Source: CAZNGF01 sp964572855 (GTDB lineage: Bacteria; Bipolaricaulota; Bipolaricaulia; RBG-16-55-9; JAJCYT01). Taken from it: a DNA stretch of 19,492 bases. Location of the stretch: positions 1-19,492 of the forward strand of contig CAZNGF010000056.1 in assembly GCA_964572855.1 (NCBI GenBank), in the 5' to 3' direction. The translations under genes were made by a program, and so were the position numbers. Position 1 is the first letter of the stretch; each line of letters begins with the position of its first letter. Positions 1 to 7,336 of the stretch are shown here, one piece after another. The notes below the pieces were generated by a model, which had not been told where the DNA came from, searched no databases, and saw only the letters and a program-made list of their open reading frames with translations.

Positions 1-668
1 GCCACGATCGCCCAGTGCCAGGGCGCCAGCGGCGGCAAGCCCTGGAACGCGATGCCGGAAAACAAGAGCAGCGCGGCGCCGATGCCCATGCTGACCGCCG
101 TGATCCCGATCGAGGGAAGGGCGAGACCGCGGTTGACGGCCCGGCCCAGCACGGCGGCGCCGGCGTTGCTGAGCGCCCCGAGCACGGCGACGACGAGCCC
201 GAGCCAGCGCTCGTTCGGGAACGCGCCGGGGCCGAAGTAGAGCGCCGCGCCCGCCACGAACACGCCGATCCCGGCCCACTGGCGCGCGCTGGGCCGCTCG
301 CCCAGCCAGGGACCGCCGACGATGGCCACCACGGCCGGCGAGAAACTTAGAATCAAACTCACCGAGGCGGCCGGGAGCAGCGAGAGGCCCAGGAACTGCG
401 CCCCCTGCGTGAGCGTGTAGAGCACGACGCCCAGCGCGGCCAGCTTTCCCCAGTCGCGCGCGCAGAGCGCGCGCAGCGCGGTGCGCCCCTCCCCGCGGAG
501 CGCGAACGGCAACAGGAGAAGAAAGGCCAGCGCGTAGCGCAGGCCGGCGAAGGTCAGGGCCGGGATGTCAGCCAGCCCGAGCTTGATGAGCACCCAGGAC
601 GTGGACCACAGGAACGTGACCAGCAGCGCTTGCAGGCGCGGAACGGCGTGGGACGATGTGAGGGACAA
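1..668 (-). CDS. EamA/DMT-family inner-membrane exporter (C-terminal part outside window)
   Basis: Translating the minus strand from a TTG at 668 gives a continuous hydrophobic protein of at least 222 residues that runs off the left edge. It opens LSLTSSHAVPRLQALLVTFL and continues with alternating hydrophobic helices and short loops, including a conserved-looking LGERPSARQWAGIGVFVAG stretch. That stretch matches the end of the first EamA repeat, where a GE motif is followed by a glycine-rich helix. About six or seven of the expected ten membrane helices are visible. The TTG start is chosen because GGAGG lies seven bases upstream and no ATG or GTG is in frame nearby. Members of this family export amino acids, nucleosides or other small metabolites; RhtA exports threonine and homoserine. 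The gene follows homoserine dehydrogenase on the same strand and is preceded by a ykkC-like riboswitch. The substrate is unknown. An amino-acid or guanidine-type cation exporter are the leading ideas, and these are inference. Confidence 0.85.
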   Translation of the reverse strand, partial: MSLTSSHAVPRLQALLVTFLWSTSWVLIKLGLADIPALTFAGLRYALAFLLLLPFALRGEGRTALRALCARDWGKLAALGVVLYTLTQGAQFLGLSLLPAASVSLILSFSPAVVAIVGGPWLGERPSARQWAGIGVFVAGAALYFGPGAFPNERWLGLVVAVLGALSNAGAAVLGRAVNRGLALPSIGITAVSMGIGAALLLFSGIAFQGLPPLAPWHWAIV

Positions 669-823
669 AACGGCACCTCCGGGTTCGATGCACACGGGCG
701 GTGCATCGACCTATCCCCTCTAGGCTTTTGTCCCTTAAGGTGCCGGCCGCCCCGTGGCGGCTTCACGTGGCGCTCGGTCCAGTCCCGGTGATCGGCGGAA
801 CCCTAGCCACCCTTTGGTCGATG
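661..823 (-). ncRNA. ykkC-family riboswitch with translational expression platform
   Basis: Read on the minus strand, the leader of the EamA gene carries the ykkC blocks in order. CTAGGGTTCCG is at 806-796, GACTGGACCGAG ends the P2 hairpin at about 784-773, a GC-rich P3 hairpin with arms GCCGCC and GGCGGC and loop ACGG is at about 760-745, and GGGACAAAAGCC is at 734-723. P1 is closed by CTAGG (806-802) with CCTAG (724-720) and by a perfect 8-bp outer stem CATCGACC (823-816) with GGTCGATG (711-704), separated by a purine-rich internal loop. From memory, the B. subtilis ykkC leader has the same block order. Known ykkC subclasses sense guanidine, ppGpp, PRPP or nucleoside diphosphates. The usual CGGAGGGA before the AAAAGCC block is here CCTTAAGGGA, so I do not assign a subclass. 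Downstream elements at 709-661 form the switch. Confidence 0.78.
685..709 (-). promoter_or_regulatory. Switch hairpin upstream of the exporter ribosome binding site
   Basis: A perfect 9-bp inverted repeat, TCGATGCAC (709-701 on the minus strand) with GTGCATCGA (693-685) around a 7-base loop, lies just before GGAGG and the TTG start. Its left arm shares TCGATG with the 3' strand of the aptamer closing stem (711-704), so the hairpin and the closed aptamer cannot form together. No T-run follows it, which argues for translational rather than terminator control. Confidence 0.65.
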
Positions 824-885
824 GGTCCGGTGCGGCTTGTTTCCCGGATGCGGTGATCCCACCCACATCGCGGGTTCAGCCCACC

Positions 886-1917
886 TTACCACAGGCGGCG
901 GTGCAGCTCCAGCAGGTCGGAGAGGACCGCGTAGCCGGTCTTGGGACCGCTGGCCCCCTCGGCCAGGACCGTGACGTGTGCCAGCACGTCGGTGTGGAGG
1001 CGGAGCGCGTTGACCGAGGCGCCCGCGGTGGCGAACGGGTGGTCGAGCGGGATCGGCGTGGGCGCGACCGAGGCGCGCACGCGCTTCCCAGCGCGCTCGG
1101 CGCGGCCGATGAGCTTGATCCGCTCGCCGCGGTCCTTGGCGTGCCGGATGTCGTCGGGCGTGACGCCGGTGATCCCCGTGCGCGCGACGTCGTCGAGTTT
1201 GATATCTGCGCCCAGCAGCGCGTTGGCCAGGATGACCACCTTGGCCGCCGCGTCCCAGCCCTCGACGTCGCCGGTGGGGTCGGCTTCGGCGTAGCCGAGC
1301 TCCTGGGCTTGTTGCAGCGCCTCGTCGTAGCCCATGCCGGCTTCCATCTGGGAGAGCATGTAGTTGGTGGTGCTGTTCAAGATCCCCTCGAACGCCTCAA
1401 TCCGCGTCCCGGCCAGGCCGTAGTCGCGCAGGCTGAACGTCGGCGTCGCGCTGCAAACCGTGCCCTCGTAGAGCAACCGGACGCCCCGCGAGCGGGCGAG
1501 CTCGATCAACTCGCGGAAGGCCAGCACCAGCGGCCCCTTGTTGGCCGTGATCACGTGCCTGCGCGCCTCCAACGCCGCCCTGACGTGCGAGAGCGCGGGC
1601 TCGCCGCGCGCCACGTCGGTGGGGGTGTTTTCGACCACGACGTCGGCCTCGACCTCGCGGATCACGCGCAGCGCGTCCCAGCCCTCGACCGCGTCGGGGT
1701 GGGACTGGAGGCTCCCCTCGCGCTCGTAGCGCGCGAGCGCGTCGGCCAGGTCGATGCCCGCCGGGTTGAGCAGCACGCCGCGCGAGCGGGTGGCGACCGC
1801 GACCACCTGGGCAGAGACGTCGTGGGTCTCCCGCAGGAGCCGACCCTGGTCCAGCAACAGGTGGCAGAACCCGCGCGTGACCGTGCCGAAGCCGATCAGG
1901 CACAACGAATAGCGCAT
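886..1917 (-). CDS. hom: Homoserine dehydrogenase, short form without ACT domain
   Basis: The 343-residue product catalyses NAD(P)H-dependent reduction of aspartate semialdehyde to homoserine, the branch point to threonine, isoleucine and methionine, in the cytoplasm. The N-terminal Rossmann motif is GFGTVTRG (residues 9-16). ENTPT (96-100) and TANKGP (124-129, with the conserved K127) follow, then the dimer/catalytic signature GILNSTTNY (178-186) and EADPTGDVEGWDAAAK (211-226). D222 and K226 align with the catalytic Asp and Lys known from the yeast enzyme. The length fits the minimal two-domain form and there is no C-terminal ACT domain for threonine feedback. The ATG at 1917 has GGGAGG six bases upstream. 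The gene points toward the riboswitch and the EamA exporter on the same strand and is divergent from the hydrolase gene at 2145. A dispersed repeat lies in its upstream region. Confidence 0.93.
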   Translation of the reverse strand: MRYSLCLIGFGTVTRGFCHLLLDQGRLLRETHDVSAQVVAVATRSRGVLLNPAGIDLADALARYEREGSLQSHPDAVEGWDALRVIREVEADVVVENTPTDVARGEPALSHVRAALEARRHVITANKGPLVLAFRELIELARSRGVRLLYEGTVCSATPTFSLRDYGLAGTRIEAFEGILNSTTNYMLSQMEAGMGYDEALQQAQELGYAEADPTGDVEGWDAAAKVVILANALLGADIKLDDVARTGITGVTPDDIRHAKDRGERIKLIGRAERAGKRVRASVAPTPIPLDHPFATAGASVNALRLHTDVLAHVTVLAEGASGPKTGYAVLSDLLELHRRLW

Positions 1918-1958
1918 GTGTCCTCCCTGGTTCTTCGTAAACCCTCTTTTCGCATTGA

Positions 1959-2033
1959 GTCATTCTGAACGAAGCGAAGAATCCCCTGCGGTTGCGGGAG
2001 ATCCTTCGGTCGCGCTCGCTGCCTCAGGATGAC
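1959..2033. repeat. MITE-like imperfect inverted repeat, 75 bp
   Basis: The block starts GTCATTCTGA and ends TCAGGATGAC, and its two halves are imperfect inverted copies (GCGAAGAATC against GATCCTTCGG toward the centre). This sequence style recurs as a dispersed intergenic element in many unrelated bacterial genomes. It could form a long hairpin in the 5' leader of hom. Confidence 0.65.
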
Positions 2034-2056
2034 GGGTTCGGTTTTCGTCAGGGCTC

Positions 2057-2085
2057 TGTTTACTCCAAGCTCCGCCCGAATTCAA
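2057..2085 (-). promoter_or_regulatory. Possible weak promoter for hom
   Basis: On the minus strand TTGAAT (2085-2080) and TAAACA (2062-2057) are separated by 17 bases. The -10 match is poor (3 of 6), so this is tentative. If used, the hom leader would include the inverted repeat at 1959-2033. Confidence 0.28.
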
Positions 2086-2144
2086 CGCATCCACTTGCCG
2101 GAACAGCCGGCGTCTGGATCATGGGACGAACCGAAGGGGGCCGC

Positions 2145-2783
2145 ATGCGCATTCACCGTATCGTCGACCCGATGATCAATTCGAACGTCTACCTGATCGA
2201 AGCCGACCAGCCCGTTTTGATCGACGCCGGCAGCGGCGCGACCGTCGAGCAGATTCTTGCACTGATTCGCTCGACCGTGGGCGATCGTTTGAGCGCGCTC
2301 GTCCTCACGCACGGGCACGTCGACCACGTCGGCGGCGTCGCCGACGTGCTGGCCGCCTACGATGTGCCCGTCTACCTGCACCCGGCCGAGGCCGACGCCC
2401 ACCCGGACGCCGAGCCGATGCCCGAGCAAATCGACTGCGGCGACCGCCGGTTCGACGCGCTCCACACGCCGGGGCACTCGCCGGGCGGGGTGTGCCTGTA
2501 CGATTCCCACAGCAAGACGCTGATCGCGGGCGACACCGTGTTTCCGGGCGGGCGCGCCGGGCGCTGGGACCTGCCGGGCGCGGACCACGCGGCGCTGGTG
2601 CGCTCCGTGCGCGAACTGAACGAACTGGACGTGCGGGCGCTCTACCCCGGCCACTACGATCCCCTGACCACAAACGTGGCCGCGCACCTGCGCGCCTCGC
2701 TGGGAACGCTGGAGGCCGTCGGGGAACGCTTTGACGACGACGCCTACGATCGGCGAATCGAAGCGCTGCAAGGCCAGCTCTGA
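2145..2783 (+). CDS. Metallo-beta-lactamase-fold hydrolase, glyoxalase II-like
   Basis: The 212-residue cytoplasmic protein carries the full zinc-binding set of the superfamily: THGHVDHVGG with HGHVDH at residues 56-61, TPGHSPGG (H111), IAGDTVF (D130) and LYPGHYDPL (H170). Compact proteins of this layout hydrolyse thioesters such as S-lactoylglutathione or related substrates; the actual substrate cannot be read here. The ATG at 2145 is chosen over an upstream in-frame ATG at 2121 and a longer open frame, because the protein begins there with the family pattern (MRIHRIVDP then NVYLIEA) and a G-rich stretch precedes it. The stop codon overlaps the next start as TGATG, so it is translationally coupled to the helicase gene. 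There is no evidence linking it to the ComEC gene downstream, although ComEC proteins often carry a related domain. Confidence 0.9.
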   Translation: MRIHRIVDPMINSNVYLIEADQPVLIDAGSGATVEQILALIRSTVGDRLSALVLTHGHVDHVGGVADVLAAYDVPVYLHPAEADAHPDAEPMPEQIDCGDRRFDALHTPGHSPGGVCLYDSHSKTLIAGDTVFPGGRAGRWDLPGADHAALVRSVRELNELDVRALYPGHYDPLTTNVAAHLRASLGTLEAVGERFDDDAYDRRIEALQGQL

Positions 2784-4471
2784 TGCCGGAGACGTTTCCC
2801 GCCACCGAGGAACAGGCCGCGATCCTGGACGCGTCCGGCCGCCTGGTGCGAATCAACGCCCGGGCGGGCACGGGCAAGACCACCACGCTGCGCCTGCTGG
2901 CCGAGCGTTTTCGGAAAGAGCGCGTCCTCTACGTCGTGTTCAACCGGCGCGCGCGGCGCGAGGCCGAGCGCGCCTTTCCGAAGCGCGTCGAGGTACGCAC
3001 GGTGCACTCGCTGGCCCACGGGGGCGTGCGGCGCGGCTACGCCTGGCAGCTCGGCGAGGGCGGCAGCCTGTCGGCGGTCGACCTGCTCCCGCCCTTCGAC
3101 GACCTGGGCGACGAGGCGCAACTGCTGGCCGCGCTGGCGGCGCAATTTTTGACCTACTTCCTCAACAGCCCCCACCCGCAGCTCGAAGCGGCGCTCGAGC
3201 CGTTCGCGGGGGAGCATTTGAACGAGGAGCAGCAACGCGAGCTCCGGGTCCACGCCGAGCGCGTGGTGGCCGCGTGCCGCGAGCTCACGACCGCCTGGCA
3301 CCACGGCCGGCGGCCCTGCCCGCACGATTTCTACCTGAAACTCGCGCACCGGGACGGGGCATTGGCATGCCAACTGAACCGCTTCGACGTCGTACTGGTC
3401 GACGAGGCGCAGGACCTCTCGCCGGTCATGCTGGACGCGCTCGCTCGTTGCCAGCGCCGGGTCTTTCTGGTGGGCGACTCGCACCAGCAGATCTACGGCT
3501 TCCGCTACGCCGTCGATGCCATGCGCCACCTGCCTTGCGACGAAACCTACGAGCTGTCGCAGAGCTTCCGCTTCGGCGAAGGGATCGCCAAGGTCGTGCG
3601 CGCCTTCGTGCGGGCGGCCAAGGACGAGCCCGACTTCTCGCTGCGCGGCCGGCCCAAGCGACGCTCGAGCGCGCGCGTGAGCGACGCGCCCGCGCACCGC
3701 GGCCAGCGCGCGGGCAGCGCCGTGCTGGCCCGCACCAATCTGGGCCTGTTCAACACGGCCGTCGAGCTGCAGCGGCGCGAGGTGCCGTTCGTGTTCGAGC
3801 GCGACATCCAGCCGCTGCTGTATCAAGCCCTGGACGTCTACAACCTGGCCAACGACGACCCCGACCGCGTGCGCGACCCGTTCGTGAAGTCGTTCGCCTC
3901 GCTGGAGCACTTCAAGCGCTACGCCGAGGCCGTGGAGGACGTCCCGCGCCTGCAACTGGCGACCATCATCGAGCGCCACCAGGAGCGCATGCCGGGGCTC
4001 ATCTTCGATCTTTTGGACGACGCCAAGCGAAGCGGGGGGCGCGACCCGGCCGAATCGGTCGTGTTGGCCACGGTGCACGCGGCCAAGGGCGAGCAGTACG
4101 AGCGCGTCACGGTCCACGAGGACGTGGCCCACGCCTTCAACCGCGCCCTGGAAGACGAGCCGGACGCGCTGGAGGAGGAGACCAACGTGGCCTACGTGGC
4201 CATGACCCGCGCGGTTTCCCGGCTCCAGCTCCCGGCCAAGATGACGGAAGCGCTCAAGCTGGACTGGGACCGGCTGACGGGCGCGCCCGTGTCAAAGCCC
4301 CGGCGGCGCGAGGCGCGCGCGCCCGACTTTCGGATGGGCGACCGCGTCCGCACCGCGCACGGCGCCGGCACCGTGGTCTACGTCTCGGGCCGCCGCGTGC
4401 TGGTCGACCTGGACGCCCAGCCCTCCAAGATCTGGACCGAGGCCTACGCGCTCCGGCCGCTAAAGGCGTAA
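2783..4471 (+). CDS. UvrD/FBH1-like superfamily 1 DNA helicase with C-terminal Tudor/CarD-like domain
   Basis: The 562-residue protein has the ordered SF1A motifs: Q-motif glutamine at Q11, Walker A GTGKT (29-33), DEAQD (207-211), GDSHQQIYGFR (231-241), SQSFRFG (259-265), TVHAAKGEQYERV (430-442) and NVAYVAMTRA (468-477). It is expected to be an ATP-driven 3'-5' DNA translocase acting in repair or in removal of recombination proteins. It is shorter than UvrD (about 720 residues), which suggests a reduced 2B region, and the motif spelling resembles the FBH1 branch. Residues 515-560 form a separate small domain (GDRVRTAHGAGTVVYV) like the Tudor-type tail of UvrD/PcrA that contacts RNA polymerase. 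Translation is coupled to the upstream hydrolase by a TGATG overlap. The stop abuts the stop of the convergent lipoprotein gene with no spacer. Confidence 0.9.
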   Translation: MPETFPATEEQAAILDASGRLVRINARAGTGKTTTLRLLAERFRKERVLYVVFNRRARREAERAFPKRVEVRTVHSLAHGGVRRGYAWQLGEGGSLSAVDLLPPFDDLGDEAQLLAALAAQFLTYFLNSPHPQLEAALEPFAGEHLNEEQQRELRVHAERVVAACRELTTAWHHGRRPCPHDFYLKLAHRDGALACQLNRFDVVLVDEAQDLSPVMLDALARCQRRVFLVGDSHQQIYGFRYAVDAMRHLPCDETYELSQSFRFGEGIAKVVRAFVRAAKDEPDFSLRGRPKRRSSARVSDAPAHRGQRAGSAVLARTNLGLFNTAVELQRREVPFVFERDIQPLLYQALDVYNLANDDPDRVRDPFVKSFASLEHFKRYAEAVEDVPRLQLATIIERHQERMPGLIFDLLDDAKRSGGRDPAESVVLATVHAAKGEQYERVTVHEDVAHAFNRALEDEPDALEEETNVAYVAMTRAVSRLQLPAKMTEALKLDWDRLTGAPVSKPRRREARAPDFRMGDRVRTAHGAGTVVYVSGRRVLVDLDAQPSKIWTEAYALRPLKA

Positions 4472-5248
4472 TCAGGTCTCGAACGCCCTCTCGACGCCGT
4501 TGACGGTGACGGTGTAGCGGCCCGGCGGGAAGGTCCCGTCGAGCTTGACGCGGTGCGTGATCATCGTGACGACCTCGGCGCAGAGGGCCTCCTTGGGGCG
4601 GATTGTCGTGATCGACACGGTCACGGCGTTCCCCTCGCGCGCCTGGGCCATCTCGTGCAGCTCGGTGCAGCTGTCGCGCAGGATCCCCTCGACCTCGAGC
4701 GCGACCTGGACCGGGAAGCTCTCCATGATCTGCAGGGAGACGGACTCCACCGGCAGCGGTTCGATCACGTCCGTGGTCGCCTCCTCCAGCGCGCGGATCG
4801 CGTCCACGATGGCCGCATAGCGCCCCTCGCCCGTTTCGCTTTCCAACGCCTCGGGCGCGTAGACGCTGAACCGGTTGCGCCGCTCGCCCAGTTCCACGGT
4901 TACCTCGTAAAAAAACCCATCGGCCAGCCTGTCGGTCAGGTCGTCGTTGTCGCCCAGCCGGAAGACGTCGTTATCCCGCAGCGTCGTCCAGAGCGCAGTC
5001 AAGCGATTTTGGGACAGCTCACCTGCCAGCGTGCGACCCTGGCGCTCGTCACGGACCTCGACCCAAAAGCGCCCGTCGCGGACCTCGGCGATGTAGTCGG
5101 TCAAGACCCCCGCAAACCCGCCGCTCTGGCGCATCGCGATGCGCCCGCTCTCCGGCGGGAGCGCGTCGTCCCCGAGCAGGTCGAGCGGGTTGCAGCCCAC
5201 CAGCCCAACGGCCAACATCGGCAACAGCAAGACACCCCATTTGTTCAT
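4472..5248 (-). CDS. Secreted lipoprotein of unknown function
   Basis: The product is 258 residues from the ATG at 5248, chosen because AAGGGG lies about nine bases upstream and the protein then begins with a textbook lipoprotein signal: MNKWGVLLLPMLAVGLVGC, lipobox LVGC with Cys19. An upstream in-frame ATG would only add nine residues before the signal. The middle contains a beta-rich region with a WVEVRDERQG-type pattern. The last ~90 residues form a compact domain with two cysteines (in RDSCTEL and ALCAEVV), probably a disulfide, and end in YTVTVNGVERAFET, a beta-strand pattern seen in small extracellular domains. No catalytic motif is visible. It is convergent with the helicase, whose stop codon directly abuts its own, and divergent from the ComEC gene. 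Expected location is the outer face of the membrane. Confidence 0.85.
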   Translation of the reverse strand: MNKWGVLLLPMLAVGLVGCNPLDLLGDDALPPESGRIAMRQSGGFAGVLTDYIAEVRDGRFWVEVRDERQGRTLAGELSQNRLTALWTTLRDNDVFRLGDNDDLTDRLADGFFYEVTVELGERRNRFSVYAPEALESETGEGRYAAIVDAIRALEEATTDVIEPLPVESVSLQIMESFPVQVALEVEGILRDSCTELHEMAQAREGNAVTVSITTIRPKEALCAEVVTMITHRVKLDGTFPPGRYTVTVNGVERAFET

Positions 5249-5416
5249 GAAACACCCCTTTCGCGCCGCACGCATTTCCTCTCCATGATACGCGCGACCC
5301 CCGCGTTTCTTCCCGCCCGCGCCGGACGTTCCACAAGCGCCACGCGATCGTCGCCCTGGGGGAAACGGCGGGGATCCCCCATATACACTCCATGTCTTCT
5401 ATGATAGGATGAACAC

Positions 5417-7006
5417 ATGAACCGGACCGCTCCGCCCCGGCGCCATCGCCCGCTGGTTTCTATCGTGCTGGCTTTTGCGACGGGTGTCGTGTGCGTCGCC
5501 GCGCTGGGCTGGGATCGGACGTTTGCCTTGCCGCTGAGCGTCGGAGTGGGCACGGCCGCGCTCGGGCTCGGCGCGGCCGTCGCGTGGCTCGCCCGCCGCG
5601 GGCGGCCGGGGATGGCGACCTGGGGACTGCTCGCGCTCGTCCTGCTGCTTGGCGGGGTCCGAACGGCTCAGGACCGGCTGCCGATCGACTCCCTCCAGCA
5701 AGGGGCGGACGCGCTGGCCGTCGTGGTCGGGACCGTCGTGACCTATCCCATCCGGACGGATTTCGACACGAGTTTCCAACTCGCCCCCGAGGGCGCGCCG
5801 GGGCGGGTCGCGGTGTTCTACGAGCACGCCCGCGCCGCGCCCGTCCATGTGCGCTACGGCGACCGCGTGCGCCTGATCGGCTCCTTCCGCGCGCCCGAGC
5901 CGTTCGACGGCTTTGACTACCCCGCGTATCTGGCGCGCCGGGACGTTTGGGCCCTGGCCGAGGTCGTTGCGCCCGGCGGGCTCAAGCGGCTGGAGCGGGG
6001 CGGCGGCTGGGCGCCGCTGCGCTGGGGGCAGGCGCTGCGCGATCGGTTGTTCGCCCGCATCGAGACCTACGTCCCGTCGCCGCACGACGCGACGTTCAAG
6101 GCGCTGCTGTTCGGCGAACGCGCCGCCTTGCCCGGCGAGACCGAGGCGAACTTTCGGGACGCGGGCGTGGCCCACGTGCTGGCGGTTTCGGGGCTGCACT
6201 TGGGTATCCTGATCGGCCTGGGCTGGCTCGGCCTGCGGCGGTTGGGCCTGAGCGCGGGCGCGACCTACGGCGTCCTGGCGGCCTTCGTACTCGTCTACCT
6301 GCTCCTGACGGGCTTCAAGGTGAGCCTGAGCCGGGCGGCGTTGCTGTTCGCCTTCGTGGCACTGGGCAGCGTCCTCAAGGAGCGCGGCTGGGTCTGGAGC
6401 GCGCGGGTTGACCCGCTGCAGGGCCTAAGCGCGGCCGGGCTTTTGATCCTGTTCGTCCAGCCGCAGGCGCTGTTCGACGCCGGCTTCCAGCTGAGCTTCG
6501 CGGCCGCGGGCTCGATCCTGCTGGCCCTGCCCGCGCTGGAGGCGCTAATGGCGCGCTGGCGCCTGCGGCGCGTGCCCGAATCGATGCGGGAACGGACGAA
6601 GCTCGCGTTCGGGCGCTTCGCGCTCGCGCTCGCGTTCGTCTCGCTGGCCGCGCAGTTGGGCGTCTGGCCGCTGGTCGCGCTCCACTTCGGCCGGCTCTAC
6701 CTGGGAACGCTGCTAGCCAACCTGGTCGTCGTGCCCGCGGTCACGCTGCTCCTCTGGCTCGGCGCCGCCGCGCTCCTGTGCTTTTCGCTGCCCGTCCCGC
6801 CGCTTGCGGCCGGGGCCGGCGCGTTGCTGGGCGCGGGCCTCGGAGGGTTGACCGGGGCGGTGGAAGTGCTGGCGCGCGTGCCCGGCATGGTCTGGGATGT
6901 GTCGCCGCCGCCCGTCTGGCTCCTGCTACCCTATTTCGCGGGACTCATCTGGTTCTACGGGCGCCTGCCCCGCGCCCTGTTGCCTCCCCCGGAGCCAGCG
7001 CGTTAG
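5417..7006 (+). CDS. comEC: ComEC/Rec2-family DNA-uptake channel protein, without metallo-beta-lactamase domain
   Basis: The 529-residue polytopic membrane protein has the N-terminal soluble DUF4131-like domain (FRAPEPFDGFDYPAYLARR, residues 157-175) followed by the Competence core. The core signature is DAGVAHVLAVSGLHLGILIG (248-267), then multiple membrane helices including a VSLSRAALL and a DAGFQLSFAAAGS segment. ComEC forms the inner-membrane pore for transport of single-stranded DNA during transformation. Full-length family members (about 750 residues) end in a metallo-beta-lactamase domain; here the protein ends after the last membrane helix with no HxHxDH. The ATG at 5417 has AGGA eight bases upstream. 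Its stop overlaps the stop of a small convergent gene by two bases. No other competence genes are in the window, so a working uptake system cannot be inferred. Confidence 0.88.
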   Translation: MNRTAPPRRHRPLVSIVLAFATGVVCVAALGWDRTFALPLSVGVGTAALGLGAAVAWLARRGRPGMATWGLLALVLLLGGVRTAQDRLPIDSLQQGADALAVVVGTVVTYPIRTDFDTSFQLAPEGAPGRVAVFYEHARAAPVHVRYGDRVRLIGSFRAPEPFDGFDYPAYLARRDVWALAEVVAPGGLKRLERGGGWAPLRWGQALRDRLFARIETYVPSPHDATFKALLFGERAALPGETEANFRDAGVAHVLAVSGLHLGILIGLGWLGLRRLGLSAGATYGVLAAFVLVYLLLTGFKVSLSRAALLFAFVALGSVLKERGWVWSARVDPLQGLSAAGLLILFVQPQALFDAGFQLSFAAAGSILLALPALEALMARWRLRRVPESMRERTKLAFGRFALALAFVSLAAQLGVWPLVALHFGRLYLGTLLANLVVVPAVTLLLWLGAAALLCFSLPVPPLAAGAGALLGAGLGGLTGAVEVLARVPGMVWDVSPPPVWLLLPYFAGLIWFYGRLPRALLPPPEPAR

Positions 7007-7182
7007 AGCTGGTCGCGTGCTTCGGCGAAGGCGTCGGCCAGGTCCGAGAAGTCCTCCAGCGGCAGGCTCAGCACGACGTAGCCGTACTGCACGCCCACCT
7101 CGTGGGTCTCCGGGTCGAACCAGATGGCCAGCGGCGTCTCGCTGGCGGTGACGGTGTCCACAAGATCCTTCAACAAGCTCAC
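7003..7182 (-). CDS. Small conserved-looking acidic protein, 59 residues, unknown function
   Basis: On the minus strand a GTG at 7182 opens a 59-residue frame beginning VSLLKDLVDTVTASETPLAI and ending in an acidic helix (DFSDLADAFAEARDQL). The composition is that of a real protein: mixed hydrophobic and acidic residues, one Trp and two Tyr, unlike the Arg/Pro/Ala-rich frames produced by chance in this GC-rich DNA. An AAGGGG stretch directly precedes the GTG and sits at better spacing for a TTG two codons later (7176), so the start could be either. The frame ends at TAA 7005-7003, overlapping the ComEC stop tail to tail by two bases. No function is recognised. Confidence 0.7.
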   Translation of the reverse strand: MSLLKDLVDTVTASETPLAIWFDPETHEVGVQYGYVVLSLPLEDFSDLADAFAEARDQL

Positions 7183-7336
7183 CCCCTTGTCCCTTCGGCC
7201 GCGAGGGGCCGCCTGCGACCGAGAGCTCGATCCGGGTTTTCGTTCGCCGGTTCGTGGATGTCGGCCGCGTAACCGATTTGCATCGTCGGCGTCTTTTGTG
7301 ACACATTGGTCGAGCGGACCAGCGTGACTGTAGAGA

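Noticed and set aside
754..1968. A 404-codon plus-strand frame over the riboswitch and homoserine dehydrogenase
   Set aside because: It is the antisense of hom and of the structured leader, with no family resemblance.
2731..4503. A 590-codon plus-strand frame and a 462-codon minus-strand frame overlapping the helicase
   Set aside because: The helicase frame carries all SF1 motifs in order; the other two have biased composition and no motif.
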